Shown here piece after piece: positions 47,706 through 56,657 of a stretch of 64,000 nucleotides of DNA. How positions within the stretch are numbered: position 1 is the stretch's first letter; each line of letters opens with the position of its first letter. The position numbers and the translations under genes were made by a program. The notes beneath the pieces were generated by a model that saw only the letters and a program-made list of their open reading frames with translations, searched no databases and was not told the origin of the DNA. Origin of the DNA: Streptomyces netropsis (lineage in GTDB: Bacteria > Actinomycetota > Actinomycetes > Streptomycetales > Streptomycetaceae); assembly GCF_014203545.1 (NCBI RefSeq), contig NZ_JACHJG010000017.1, positions 113,631 to 177,630 of the forward strand. The letters are read 5' to 3'.

Positions 47706-48182
47706 ATGACCGAAATTCAGTCCCGCCCCCCGCTGGAGCTCCTCGCCGCGCTCGACGCCCACACGACCTTGACCCTGGCGTACACCGACGAGGACGGCCC
47801 CCAGGCGTGCGCCGTGCTCTACGCGCCCGCCGAGGAGTCCGCGCCCGCGCTGGTGTTCGTCACCTCCGCCACCACCCGCCACGGCCGTGCCCTGCGCGAC
47901 GGCGAGACGCGCGTCGCCTTCACCGCCCAGCGTGACCACCAGGACTGGGTGAGCCTGTCCGGCATTCAGGGCCGGGGCGTCTGCCGCCGTCTGGAGGGCG
48001 CGGAGCGCCAGGCCGCGTGGCAGTCGTTCCGGACCCGCTTCCCCTACGTCGAGCAGACCGAGCAGCTCAGGCAGGCGATGGAGCGCGAGGACCTGTGGGA
48101 GCTGCGCCCCGACTGGCTGCGCCTGGTCGACAACGGCCAGGGCTTCGGCCACAAGACGGAGTGGCCGCCCGTCGGAGCCTGA
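47706..48182 (+). CDS. Pyridoxamine 5'-phosphate oxidase-like (split-barrel) protein
   Basis: 158 residues, split beta-barrel of the PNPOx/FMN-binding superfamily: TLTLAYTDEDGPQACAVLYA, then VTSATTRHGRAL and VSLSGIQGRG. Probably binds FMN, F420 or haem; substrate unknown. ATG 47706 is preferred on spacing to GGGTGGAATGG; ATG 47697 is in frame. The last codons and stop are part of the first unit of a 23-bp tandem repeat. Confidence 0.83.
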   Translation: MTEIQSRPPLELLAALDAHTTLTLAYTDEDGPQACAVLYAPAEESAPALVFVTSATTRHGRALRDGETRVAFTAQRDHQDWVSLSGIQGRGVCRRLEGAERQAAWQSFRTRFPYVEQTEQLRQAMEREDLWELRPDWLRLVDNGQGFGHKTEWPPVGA

Positions 48183-48253
48183 CGGCCCGTCCCGCTGGAG
48201 CCTGACGGAAGGCCCGCCGGAGCATGACGGCACGTCGCGCCGGAGCCTGACGG
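48174..48253. repeat. Four-copy 22-23 bp tandem repeat over a stop codon
   Basis: GGAGCCTGACGG occurs at 48174, 48197 and 48242, with GGAGCATGACGG at 48219; spacing 23, 22 and 23 bp. The first copy holds the TGA stop of the PNPOx-like gene. It fills most of the space before the convergent PAP2 gene. Confidence 0.8.
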
Positions 48254-48309
48254 CCCGTCCGGCCGGGCGGGCCGCCCCTCGCCCCCCTCGTCAGCCCTTG
48301 TCTCTCCTG

Positions 48310-48897
48310 TCACCCCTTGACCAGGACGCTCCACGGGCCTGTCCCCGCCCGGGCCCGTTCCACCAACGCCGTGCCCCGTCGTACGAGCACCCGGGCGCCC
48401 AGCAGCGCGACGGCGGCGCCGAGCGCGAGGCCCACCGCCACGTCGTGCGGGTAGTGCACGCCGAGGAAGACCCGGGAGAAGGCGACCAGCACCGCCAGCG
48501 GCAGCACCAGCCACGCCATCACCCGGCGGGTGACCGCGATCCCGGTGGCCAGGGCGGCCGCGAGGGTGGCGTGGTTGCTGGGGAACGACCAGTCGTCGGG
48601 CGCCGGGCAGGGGGCGAGGGACGCGGCGGCACCGGTCACCGCCCGGCACGGCCTGACCTCCTCGACGAGGCTCTTCACGACCTCGCTCACGGCGTACGCG
48701 ACCGCCGTGGTGAACGGCACGAGCGCCGCGAGCGCCACCCCGCGCGCCCCGCCACGCCTGGCCCGCCACCAGATTCCGACGGCCACCGCCATCAGTAGCA
48801 ACAGCCCTGCCTCCGTGCCGACTTCCGCGAGGGAGTGGACCCAGCCCGGGGTGCTGCGGGCGTGCTCGGTGATATCGCGATAGAGATCGTTGTCCAT
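48310..48897 (-). CDS. PAP2-superfamily phosphatase, membrane
   Basis: 195 residues with five to six membrane helices. The phosphatase signature is present: KSLVEEVRPCR (K-x6-RP), PSNHATL (PSGH-like) and SRVFLGVHYPHDV (SR-x5-H-x3-D). It may dephosphorylate lipid phosphates or undecaprenyl diphosphate. The ATG is supported by a -10-like TAACGT 7 nt upstream (leaderless). Confidence 0.9.
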   Translation of the reverse strand: MDNDLYRDITEHARSTPGWVHSLAEVGTEAGLLLLMAVAVGIWWRARRGGARGVALAALVPFTTAVAYAVSEVVKSLVEEVRPCRAVTGAAASLAPCPAPDDWSFPSNHATLAAALATGIAVTRRVMAWLVLPLAVLVAFSRVFLGVHYPHDVAVGLALGAAVALLGARVLVRRGTALVERARAGTGPWSVLVKG

Positions 48898-49095
48898 GGT
48901 GGGGACGTTATGAACCGCCGGGCACACGGCACATCGGTCCATCGGCAGGGCCAATACCTGACCTTCGTCGGATGGTGCGGCCGTTGTCCGATGTGCGTAT
49001 GGCGGCGCCCGGAACCGGGTAGATGATGAGAAAAGTCTGCACTCCTACGGCGGGTACTGGCTGGTGCCCTGGCCGATCTCTCGTAGAGTCTTCGC

Positions 49096-49908
49096 GTGGG
49101 ATCTCTGCGCAATCCGATCGGGCCGCTTCCCTCCTCCATCTACTGGCGGCGGAGGGCAGTTGCGCTTGGCCTGCTCGGCCTTCTCGTTCTGCTGGTGCTG
49201 TGGGCCGTCCTCGGAGGTGGTGACGGCTCCGACGGCGATCAGTCCAAGGGATCGAACGGCAAGGGTCCCGGTGACACCACCATCACGCCCGGGCCCACCC
49301 CCTCGGGGCCCCATTTCAGCCAACGGCCGGGCGGCCGCGATGAATCGGGCACCGGCGGCGGCAGCGGCGGCGACCATGGCGGAACGGGAAGTTCCGGTAG
49401 TGGCGGCGTAGGCACCGGCGGCGGCACGGGAGGCTCCGGCGGTTCCGGTGGCGGCGGTGGGCTGGGCACGGGCGACGGCAAGGCCGTTCCGGCCGGCTCC
49501 AAACTGCCCGACTGTGCGTCAGGATCCGTACAGGTGAGCGTGCGCAGCGTGAAGGACGCCTACAAGCCCGACGAGAAGCCGAAGTTCGAGTTCGTCGTGA
49601 AGAACTCCGGTGGCGCTGCCTGCAAGGTCGACTTCGGATCGGCCGCGGCCGGCCTCAAGATCGTGAAGTCCGAGGGCAGCGACCACGTGTGGGCGTCCGA
49701 CGACTGCGCCAAGGGCGGTGCGCCCGTGCTGCTGGAGCTCCCCGGCTCGGGCGAGATCAAGAGCACGCTGGAGTGGGACCGCAAGCGCAGCGCCCCGCGC
49801 TGCGCGACGCCGTCCGGATCCCCGACCGCCGAACCCGGTACGTACAAGGTCGAGGTCAAGATCGCGGGGGTCACCGGGACGGTGAACTTCACGCTGGAGA
49901 AGGCCTGA
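49096..49908 (+). CDS. Membrane-anchored extracytoplasmic protein with Gly-rich linker
   Basis: 270 residues: one N-terminal membrane helix (about 20-40), a 100-residue Gly/Ser/Thr linker, and a folded C-terminal domain (about 140-268) with four cysteines and an immunoglobulin-like beta pattern (KFEFVVKNSGGAACKVDFG ... YKVEVKIAGVTGTVNFTLE). Function unknown; the conserved location next to disA in Streptomyces is familiar. GTG start with TAGAGT (49084-49089) 6 nt upstream, leaderless type. Confidence 0.8.
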   Translation: MGSLRNPIGPLPSSIYWRRRAVALGLLGLLVLLVLWAVLGGGDGSDGDQSKGSNGKGPGDTTITPGPTPSGPHFSQRPGGRDESGTGGGSGGDHGGTGSSGSGGVGTGGGTGGSGGSGGGGGLGTGDGKAVPAGSKLPDCASGSVQVSVRSVKDAYKPDEKPKFEFVVKNSGGAACKVDFGSAAAGLKIVKSEGSDHVWASDDCAKGGAPVLLELPGSGEIKSTLEWDRKRSAPRCATPSGSPTAEPGTYKVEVKIAGVTGTVNFTLEKA

Positions 49909-49921
49909 TCCCCGACCCGGC

Positions 49922-49972
49922 ATACGGCTACGGCCGAGCACCGCATCGCGCGGGGCTCGGCCGTAGCCGTAT
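49922..49972. terminator. Convergent terminator hairpin before disA
   Basis: Perfect 18-bp stem (49922-49939 with 49955-49972), 15-nt loop, little T-run. Serves both convergent genes. Confidence 0.8.
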
Positions 49973-50000
49973 GAAGAAGCGAACGGTCGGGATCTGACCG

Positions 50001-51125
50001 CTATACGTAGCGCTCGAGGATCGAGGACTCGGCGAGCCGGGACAGCCCCTCGCGGACCGAGCGGGCGCGGGCCTCGCCGACGCCGTCGACCGTCTGGAGG
50101 TCGTCCACGCTCGCGGCGAGCAGCTTCTGGAGCCCGCCGAAGTGCTCGACGAGCCGGTCGATGATCGCGCCGGGCAGCCGCGGCACCTTGGCCAGCAGGC
50201 GGTAGCCGCGCGGGGAGACCGCGGAGTCCAGCGTCTCGGGGGAGCCGCTGTAACCCAGGGCGCGCGCGACGATGGGCAGTTCGAGCAGCTCGGCATGGCT
50301 GAGGGAGTCCAGCTCCGAGAGCGCCTCCGGGACCGTGCGGGTGCGCTTGGCGGTCGGCTCCGGGACGTAGTCCCGCACGACCAGGTCGCGCTCCGGCTCG
50401 ACGCCCGCGATCAACTCCTCCAGCTGGAGTGAGAGCAGACGGCCGTCGGTGCCCAGCTCGATCACGTACTCCGCGATCTCCGTGGCGATGCGGCGGACCA
50501 GCTCCAGTCGCTGGGAGACCGCCGTGACGTCGCGGACGGTGACCAGGTCCTCGATCTCCAGGGCGGAGAGCGTGCCGGCGACCTCGTCGAGACGGAGCTT
50601 GTAGCGCTCCAGGGTGGCCAGCGCCTGGTTGGCACGGGAGAGGATCGCGCCCGACTCCTCCAGGACCCGGCGCTCGCCGCCCACGTACAGCGCGATCAGC
50701 CGCATCGACTGGCTGACCGAGATGACGGGGTAACCGCACTGGATGGACACGCGCTGCGCGGTGCGGTGCCGGGTGCCGGTCTCCTCGGTGGGGATCGAGG
50801 CGTCGGGGACGAGCTGCACGCCCGCCCGCACGATCTTGGTGATGTCCTTGTCGACGATCAGCGCGCCGTCCAGCTTGCACAGCTCGCGCAGCCGGGTGGC
50901 GGAGAACTCCACATCGAGGACGAATCCGCCGGTACACATCGATTCGACGGTCTTGTCCATGCCCAGGACGAGGAGCCCGCCGGTATTGCCGCGGAGGATG
51001 CGCTCCAGGCCGTCCCGAAGGGCCGTGCCGGGCGCGACGGCGCTCAGCGAAGCGCGCATCAGACCGTCAGCACCGGAGCTTCCCCCGGCCTTGCCGGGGC
51101 CCGATGCCCGGTCGTTGGCTGCCAC
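50001..51125 (-). CDS. disA: Diadenylate cyclase / DNA integrity scanning protein DisA
   Basis: Makes c-di-AMP from two ATP and scans DNA for branched lesions. 374 residues: DAC domain (about 25-150) with DGA in KLDGALIVD and RHR in GTRHRTAQR, a helical linker, and a C-terminal HhH DNA-binding domain (DLQTVDGVGEARARSV). GTG start. Downstream of radA on the same strand, as in Bacillus, though 126 bp apart. Confidence 0.96.
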   Translation of the reverse strand: MAANDRASGPGKAGGSSGADGLMRASLSAVAPGTALRDGLERILRGNTGGLLVLGMDKTVESMCTGGFVLDVEFSATRLRELCKLDGALIVDKDITKIVRAGVQLVPDASIPTEETGTRHRTAQRVSIQCGYPVISVSQSMRLIALYVGGERRVLEESGAILSRANQALATLERYKLRLDEVAGTLSALEIEDLVTVRDVTAVSQRLELVRRIATEIAEYVIELGTDGRLLSLQLEELIAGVEPERDLVVRDYVPEPTAKRTRTVPEALSELDSLSHAELLELPIVARALGYSGSPETLDSAVSPRGYRLLAKVPRLPGAIIDRLVEHFGGLQKLLAASVDDLQTVDGVGEARARSVREGLSRLAESSILERYV

Positions 51126-51251
51126 TGCACTCCTCCGGTCGCAAGGTCATCGGTGCCGCAGGCCGCCCTGGCTGTCGCGTACGTGCGTACGTACGGGCGA
51201 GACCAGGGCAAAGTCTACTGGCGCCCAGCCTATTAGAGAGGGCTCCTCCGG

Positions 51252-52667
51252 TCAGGCGTCCGCATCGGCCTCCCGCCGGCTCTCCCGGCGTACCCGCTTG
51301 GGCAGCACCCGAAGCGCGTCGCCTATGTCCGCGACCTCCAAAACCTTCATACCGGCCGGGATCTTCCCGGGGTCGGAGGGCACGAGGGCGTGGGTGAAAC
51401 CGAGCCGGGCGGCTTCGGCCAGGCGGCGCTGCACGCCCGTGACGCGCCGGACCTCGCCCGCGAGCCCCACTTCGCCGATGGCCACCAGATTCTTCGGCAG
51501 CGGGGAGTCGCTGGCGGCGCTGGCGAGGGCGAGCGCGATGGCGAGGTCGGCGGCGGGCTCGGAGAGCTTCACACCGCCGACGGTGGCGCTGTAGATGTCG
51601 CGCTTGCCGAGCGCGCTGATCCGGCCCCGCTGCTCCAGCACGGCCAGCATCATCGACACCCGCGAAGTCTCCAGACCGGAGGTGGTGCGGCGGGGCGAGG
51701 GGATCTGCGAGTCGACCGTCAGCGCCTGCACCTCGGCCACGAGCGGGCGGCGGCCTTCCAGGGTGACCGTCAGACAGGTGCCGGGAACGGGCTCGGCGCG
51801 CCGGGTCAGGAAGAGGCCGCTGGGGTCGGCGAGGCCGGTGATGCCCTCGTCGTGCAGCTCGAAGCAGCCGACCTCGTCGGTGGCGCCGTAGCGGTTCTTC
51901 ACGCCGCGGACCAGGCGCAGCCGGGCGTGCCGGTCGCCCTCGAAGCTCAGCACGACGTCGACCAGGTGCTCCAGCAGCCGGGGGCCCGCGATCGCGCCGT
52001 CCTTGGTGACGTGGCCGACCAGCAGGGTGGCCATGCCGCGCTCCTTGGAGGCACGGATCAGCGCGCCGGCCACCTCGCGCACCTGGGCCATCCCGCCCGG
52101 CGCCCCGTCGATCTCGGGGGAGGCCACGGTCTGCACCGAGTCCATGATCAGGAGGGAGGGCTTCACGGAGTCGAGATGGCCGAGGACGGCGGACAGATCG
52201 GTCTCGGCGGCGAGATAGAGGTGGTCGGAGAGTGCGCCGATGCGGTCGGCGCGCATCCGCACCTGGCTCGCGGACTCCTCGCCCGTCACATACAGCGTGC
52301 GGTGCTCGTCGGACGCGGCCTTCGCCGCCACATCCAGCAGCAGCGTCGACTTGCCGACCCCGGGCTCGCCCGCGAGCAGTACCACCGCGCCGGGCACCAG
52401 CCCGCCGCCCAGCACGCGGTCCAGCTCGTCCACGCCCGTGCTGCGCGCGGTGGCCTGCCGGCCGTCGACCTGGCCGATGGGCAGCGCGGCGGAGGTCACC
52501 CGGCCGGGCGCCGTCGTGCGGACGGCGGGCGCGCCGTACTCCTCGACCGTGCCCCACGCCTGGCACTCCGGGCAGCGGCCGAGCCACTTGGCAGTGGTCC
52601 AGCCGCACTCGGTGCAGCGGTAGGAGGGCCGGTCCTTGGCGGACGAGCGAGCGGTGCGGGCAGCCAT
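51252..52667 (-). CDS. radA: DNA repair protein RadA (Sms)
   Basis: RecA-like ATPase that promotes branch migration in recombination. 471 residues: C4 zinc finger (YRCTECGW ... GRCPECQAW), Walker A GEPGVGKSTL, RadA motif KNRYG (KNRFG in most), and a C-terminal Lon-like domain (SDSPLPKNLVAIGEVGLAGE). ATG 52667 is supported by TACGGT (minus strand 52679-52674) 6 nt upstream; a longer in-frame start at 52751 is unlikely. Confidence 0.95.
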   Translation of the reverse strand: MAARTARSSAKDRPSYRCTECGWTTAKWLGRCPECQAWGTVEEYGAPAVRTTAPGRVTSAALPIGQVDGRQATARSTGVDELDRVLGGGLVPGAVVLLAGEPGVGKSTLLLDVAAKAASDEHRTLYVTGEESASQVRMRADRIGALSDHLYLAAETDLSAVLGHLDSVKPSLLIMDSVQTVASPEIDGAPGGMAQVREVAGALIRASKERGMATLLVGHVTKDGAIAGPRLLEHLVDVVLSFEGDRHARLRLVRGVKNRYGATDEVGCFELHDEGITGLADPSGLFLTRRAEPVPGTCLTVTLEGRRPLVAEVQALTVDSQIPSPRRTTSGLETSRVSMMLAVLEQRGRISALGKRDIYSATVGGVKLSEPAADLAIALALASAASDSPLPKNLVAIGEVGLAGEVRRVTGVQRRLAEAARLGFTHALVPSDPGKIPAGMKVLEVADIGDALRVLPKRVRRESRREADADA

Positions 52668-52872
52668 GGGGTCACCGTAGCGGTGCCCACTGACAGGGCC
52701 CCCGACGGGACGGGCCGGACGGCAGTCGTCCGCACCCCTGGCGGCCGCCACACCGGCACTCCCGCCGGAACGTACAGTTCCTGTCCCCCTTCGAGCGAGA
52801 TGGTCACCCGAACGGGTTAAACCTGTGCGAGCAGGACGAGGGAGGGCGCATCATCCGCCTACCGTCGCCGGG

Positions 52873-54477
52873 ATGACAAGCAGCGGCCCCGAGCACCCTA
52901 CGTACGCCACCGGCGCGTTTCACGCACACGGCCGTGCGCCGCGCGCGGTCGACGACACCCTCGTACAGCGGCCGCCCGTGCGGTACGAGCCGTTCCTGGA
53001 CGGGTTGTTCACCTACTGCCTGTCCGTGCTGTGCGAGCACGACTCCGCCACCTCCGTGCTCGGCGAGGCGCTCGCGCTCGCCGAGCGGCGCGCCGACCGG
53101 GCCCCCGCCGACGAGGAGATGCGCCGCCCCTGGATGTACGCCCTGGCCCGCTGGGCCTGTCTGCGCAGGCTCGCGGAGCGCGGTGCGAGGGTCGCCGACC
53201 CCGTCCCGACCGGGTCCCTGGCGGCCCATCGCCGCGCGGAGCTGTCCCTGCTGGCCTGGCCGGAGGCCGCCGGCACCACCCCCGAGCAGCGCGAGGCCCT
53301 CGAGCTGGCCGTCCGCCACGGCCTCACCCCCCACGAGGTCGGCGTCGTGCTGCGGCTGGACCCCGACGCCACCCGGGCGCTGCTGTCCAGCGCCGCGTGC
53401 GAGGTGGAGCGGACCCGGACCGCGCTGGCCGTCGTGGAGTCCGGCCGCTGCCCGGTCGTCGCGCGGTTCGCGGGCGACACGGAAATGCTGCTGGGGGCCG
53501 CGCTGCGGCGCGAGCTCGTCCGGCACGTCGACGACTGCGCCGACTGCCGCCGGACGGCCGAGCGGGCCAACGCGGGCGACCCCTGGCCCGGGACGTCGGC
53601 GTCCACCGCCGCGCTGCCCGTGCTCGAGGCGCCGCGCGCGGCGGCGCACGCCGCCATGCTGTGCGCCCTGGCCGCACGCCCGCAGCGCGCGGCGGCTGCG
53701 GGGGTGATGCCCCGGTTCGACCGCAAGGGGTTCCCGTTGGCCCCCAAGGACCGTGCCGCGCGGCGCGGCAGGCTGCGCAGCAGAGCCGTCACGACGACGG
53801 TCGTCGCGACGGTCGTGGCCGCCCCCGTGCTGGCCCTGTGGGCCGCCTACCGAGGGGCGCCGGTCATCGGGGAGGGGCAGGACACGGCGTCGGTCTCCGC
53901 CCGGGAGACGGCCGGGCTCGGCCAGTATCCGTACGAGGAGACCGGCCGGTCCCACAATTCCACCGACGCGCGCTCGGCCGTGCGCCGCCGGGCCTCAGAC
54001 GTCTCGGTCGCCGTGCTCGGTCCGGACGGCAGACCCGTGCCGGTGGCGGCCGCCGCCGGTGCCTCGCCCGCACCGGGCGACAGCACCCGGCCGCTGCCGG
54101 CTCCGTCCGGGCGGGGCCACGGGCCCGGTCGGCTGACGGTCGAGGCGCAGCCCAGCGGGGGCACCACGCTGATCACGCTGACGGCGAGCGGCGGGGAGCC
54201 GGTGCGCTGGTCGATGACGACCGACGCGCCGTGGCTGCGGCTGAACCGGGTGGGCGGGGTGCTCACCCCGGGGCAGTCGGTGACCGTCACGGTCTATGTG
54301 GACCAGGACCGGGAGCCGGTGGGGCACTGGACGGCGCGGGTGGCCGTCGCGCCGGGCGGCTCCGTGGTGACGATCGAGGGGCGCGGCGCGGCCCCCGAGC
54401 CGACCCCCGCCGCGACCCGGCCGCCCGCGAGCCCGACGAGTCCGCCCCCGGCGCCGTCCCCGAGCTCCACGAACTGA
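52873..54477 (+). CDS. Membrane protein with sigma4-like, zinc-motif and BACON domains
   Basis: 534 residues. About 40-200 looks like an ECF sigma factor reduced to a helical part and a region-4-like HTH (TTPEQREALELAVRHGLTPHEVGVVL). Next is an anti-sigma-type H-x3-C-x2-C motif (HVDDCADC). A membrane helix (about 303-322) follows, then a Pro/Ala linker and an extracytoplasmic BACON domain (about 430-505: LTASGGEPVRWSMTTDAPWLRLN). ATG 52873 lies 7 nt after TACCGT (52860-52865), leaderless type. It looks like a fused regulator with an outside sensor; function is not established. Confidence 0.8.
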   Translation: MTSSGPEHPTYATGAFHAHGRAPRAVDDTLVQRPPVRYEPFLDGLFTYCLSVLCEHDSATSVLGEALALAERRADRAPADEEMRRPWMYALARWACLRRLAERGARVADPVPTGSLAAHRRAELSLLAWPEAAGTTPEQREALELAVRHGLTPHEVGVVLRLDPDATRALLSSAACEVERTRTALAVVESGRCPVVARFAGDTEMLLGAALRRELVRHVDDCADCRRTAERANAGDPWPGTSASTAALPVLEAPRAAAHAAMLCALAARPQRAAAAGVMPRFDRKGFPLAPKDRAARRGRLRSRAVTTTVVATVVAAPVLALWAAYRGAPVIGEGQDTASVSARETAGLGQYPYEETGRSHNSTDARSAVRRRASDVSVAVLGPDGRPVPVAAAAGASPAPGDSTRPLPAPSGRGHGPGRLTVEAQPSGGTTLITLTASGGEPVRWSMTTDAPWLRLNRVGGVLTPGQSVTVTVYVDQDREPVGHWTARVAVAPGGSVVTIEGRGAAPEPTPAATRPPASPTSPPPAPSPSSTN

Positions 54478-54620
54478 CCTGCGGTCCGCTGTGTGGGCCT
54501 GTCGGCGGTTCACGCCGTGACGCGACCGGCGAGCTGTTCCGCGAGTCGCCCCGCGGACTGCCTGGCGTGCCGTCCCGCGAAGGCACCGGCTCCGCCCTGT
54601 GAGGCCACCGGCGGAGGTTT

Positions 54621-54670
54621 CCCTCGGGGATCGACGACCCGTGAGAGCAACCCCGAGGGCTTGCTCTCAC
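54621..54670. repeat. Interleaved inverted repeats
   Basis: Pairing A: CCCTCGGGG (54621-54629) with CCCCGAGGG (54651-54659), 9 bp perfect. Pairing B: GTGAGAGCAA (54641-54650) with TTGCTCTCAC (54661-54670), 10 bp perfect. The pairings cross each other (A1-B1-A2-B2). A2 and B2 are only one base apart, so both full stems cannot coexist; they would be alternatives or a partial pseudoknot. Confidence 0.7.
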
Positions 54671-54672
54671 AT

Positions 54673-54703
54673 CCCTCCCCGGCTACTGCCGGGAGGTGCC
54701 CCG
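54673..54703 (-). repeat. Streptomyces palindromic element, second copy
   Basis: CTCCCCGGC-TACT-GCCGGGAGG followed by TGCCCC is the reverse complement of a variant of the element at 28229-28258 (GGGCACCTCCC...GGGGAG). Confidence 0.6.
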
Positions 54704-54795
54704 GCACCGGACGCCGCGGGCACCGCCTCCAGCGGACGGTGCTGTCCGAAGGACAGGCCCCGAGCCGCAGCGCGCGAAAACCGCGTCAGCCCGCG

Positions 54796-55656
54796 TCAGC
54801 GGCGGTCCGGCAGCTTCGCCGGGCGCCCGCCGTCCGCCGGGTGCGGAGCCATCGGCAGCAGCGAGGACAGCCGCTCCTCACACAGCTCCACCAGCCGCGC
54901 GTACCCCTTCTTGCCCATCAGCTCGGTCAGCTCCGGCGCGTAGCTCACGTACACCGGGTCACCCGCGCCGTGCGCGGACGTCGCCGACGTGCACCACCAG
55001 TGCAGGTCGTGGCCGCCCGGGCCCCAGCCCCGGCGGTCGTACTCGCCGATCGTGACCTGGAGCACCTGCGTGTCGTCCGGCCGGTCGATCCAGTCGTACG
55101 TACGCCGGATCGGCAGCTGCCAGCACACGTCCGGCTTGGTCTCCAGCGGCTCGCGGCCCTCCTTCAGGGCGAGGATGTGCAGCGAGCACCCCGCGCCGCC
55201 CGCGAAGCCGGGCCGGTTCTGGAAGATGCACGAGCCGTTCCAGCGCCGGGTCTGCCGCTCGCCGTCGTCCTCGTCGAGCTGCGTCCAGCCGCTGTCGGTG
55301 CCGACGTCGTGGAACTGCCAGATGTCCGGCGTCAGCCGCGCCACGTGGCCCGCGACCCGCTTCTCGTCGTCCTCGTCGGAGAAGTGCGCGCCCAGCGAGC
55401 AGCAGCCGTCGGCCGCGCGCCCCGCCTGGATGCCCTGGCAGCCGCTGCCGAAGATGCAGCTCCAGCGAGAGGTGAGCCAGGTCAGGTCGCACCGGAAGAG
55501 CTGCTCGTCGTCGGCCGGGTCGGGGAATTCGACCCAGGCACGGGCGAAATCAAGCCCCACCTCGTCGGAGATCTCGGCCTTCACATCGATGACCTTGGTC
55601 TTCTTGGAGGCTTTGTCCTGCGCTTTGTCCTGCTTCGCCTTCTTCGTCTTTGCCAC
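54796..55656 (-). CDS. Conserved Cys-rich protein, possible metal-cluster binder
   Basis: 286 residues, cytosolic, with a basic N-terminus of Lys/Ala. A cluster of cysteines (RWSCIFGSGCQG ... DGCCSLGAHF) and further ones at SGSCIFQ-like NGSCIFQ, GCSLHIL, DVCWQLP and HWWCTSA resemble the zinc- or iron-chelating YkgJ/DUF3109 type. Conserved in actinobacteria to my knowledge; function unknown. GTG 55656 is supported by TAGGCT (minus strand, 55668-55663) 6 nt upstream. Divergent from the ppx gene. Confidence 0.8.
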   Translation of the reverse strand: MAKTKKAKQDKAQDKASKKTKVIDVKAEISDEVGLDFARAWVEFPDPADDEQLFRCDLTWLTSRWSCIFGSGCQGIQAGRAADGCCSLGAHFSDEDDEKRVAGHVARLTPDIWQFHDVGTDSGWTQLDEDDGERQTRRWNGSCIFQNRPGFAGGAGCSLHILALKEGREPLETKPDVCWQLPIRRTYDWIDRPDDTQVLQVTIGEYDRRGWGPGGHDLHWWCTSATSAHGAGDPVYVSYAPELTELMGKKGYARLVELCEERLSSLLPMAPHPADGGRPAKLPDRR

Positions 55657-55701
55657 CCCTCAAGCCTAAGCGCCCCGGGAGCGGGCAGTAGCGTTCACGC
55701 C

Positions 55702-56634
55702 ATGAGACTCGGTGTCCTCGACGTGGGTTCGAATACGGTCCACCTGCTGGTGGTGGACGCGCATCCGGGCGCCCGCCCCCTGCCCGCGCACTCGCATAAG
55801 ACCGAGCTGCGGCTCGCCGAACTCCTCGACGACCACGGCGCGATCAGCGATGCCGGGATAGACCGCCTGATCGCCGTGATCCAGGACGCCCTGCAGGCCG
55901 CCGAGGACAAGGGCGTCGAGGAGGTCCTGCCCTTCGCTACTTCCGCGGTCCGCGAGGCGGCCAACGCCGACGCCGTCCTCGCGCGCGTCCGGAAGGAGAC
56001 CGGCATCACGCTGCCCGTCATGACCGGCGACGAGGAGGCGCGGCTGACCTTCCTCGCCGCCCGCCGCTGGTTCGGCTGGTCCTCGGGCAAGCTCCTCGTC
56101 CTCGACATCGGCGGCGGCTCCCTGGAGATCGCGCTGGGCCTGGACGAGGAGCCCGACGCTGCCGCCTCGCTGCCGCTGGGCGCCGGGCGGCTGACGGCCG
56201 GCTGGCTCCCGGGCGACCCGCCGGACCCCACCGACGTCCGCGCGCTGCGCCGCCACGTACGGGCCCAGATCGCCCGCATCGTCGGCGACTTCTCCCGCCG
56301 CGGCGCCCCGGACCACGTCGTCGCCACCTCGAAGACCTTCCGACAGCTCGCCCGCATCGCCGGCGCCGCCCGCTCCACCGAGGGCCTCTACGTCAAGCGC
56401 ACGCTGAGCCGCCGCGCCCTGGAGCAGTGGGTGCCCAAGCTCGCCGCGATGACCGTCGAACAGCGCGCCGCGCTGCCCGGCGTGTCGGAGGGCCGGGCGC
56501 CCCAGCTGGTGGCGGGCGCGCTCGTCGCCGAGGCGGCGATGGACCTCTTCGGGGTGGAAGAGCTGGTGGTCTGTCCGTGGGCGTTGCGCGAAGGAGTGAT
56601 CCTCCGGCGGCTGGACCACCTGCCCGTCGCGTGA
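55702..56634 (+). CDS. Ppx/GppA-type exopolyphosphatase
   Basis: 310 residues, ASKHA fold: LGVLDVGSNTVHLLVVDAHPG, ATSAVREAANADAVL, LVLDIGGGSLEIALG, and LPLGAGRLT. Hydrolyses terminal phosphate of polyphosphate or pppGpp. Only the N-terminal catalytic half is present, as in mycobacterial Ppx1. ATG 55702 with TAGCGT (55689-55694) 7 nt upstream, leaderless. Confidence 0.92.
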   Translation: MRLGVLDVGSNTVHLLVVDAHPGARPLPAHSHKTELRLAELLDDHGAISDAGIDRLIAVIQDALQAAEDKGVEEVLPFATSAVREAANADAVLARVRKETGITLPVMTGDEEARLTFLAARRWFGWSSGKLLVLDIGGGSLEIALGLDEEPDAAASLPLGAGRLTAGWLPGDPPDPTDVRALRRHVRAQIARIVGDFSRRGAPDHVVATSKTFRQLARIAGAARSTEGLYVKRTLSRRALEQWVPKLAAMTVEQRAALPGVSEGRAPQLVAGALVAEAAMDLFGVEELVVCPWALREGVILRRLDHLPVA

Positions 56635-56657
56635 GAGGCGGTCGTACGCTGTTCCCC

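Larger units (their letters stand above)
54478..54795. other. Convergent intergenic region with repeats
   Basis: 318 bp, no gene seen. Contents: interleaved inverted repeats (54621-54670) and a Streptomyces palindromic element (54673-54703). Transcripts from both flanking genes run into it. Confidence 0.6.
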
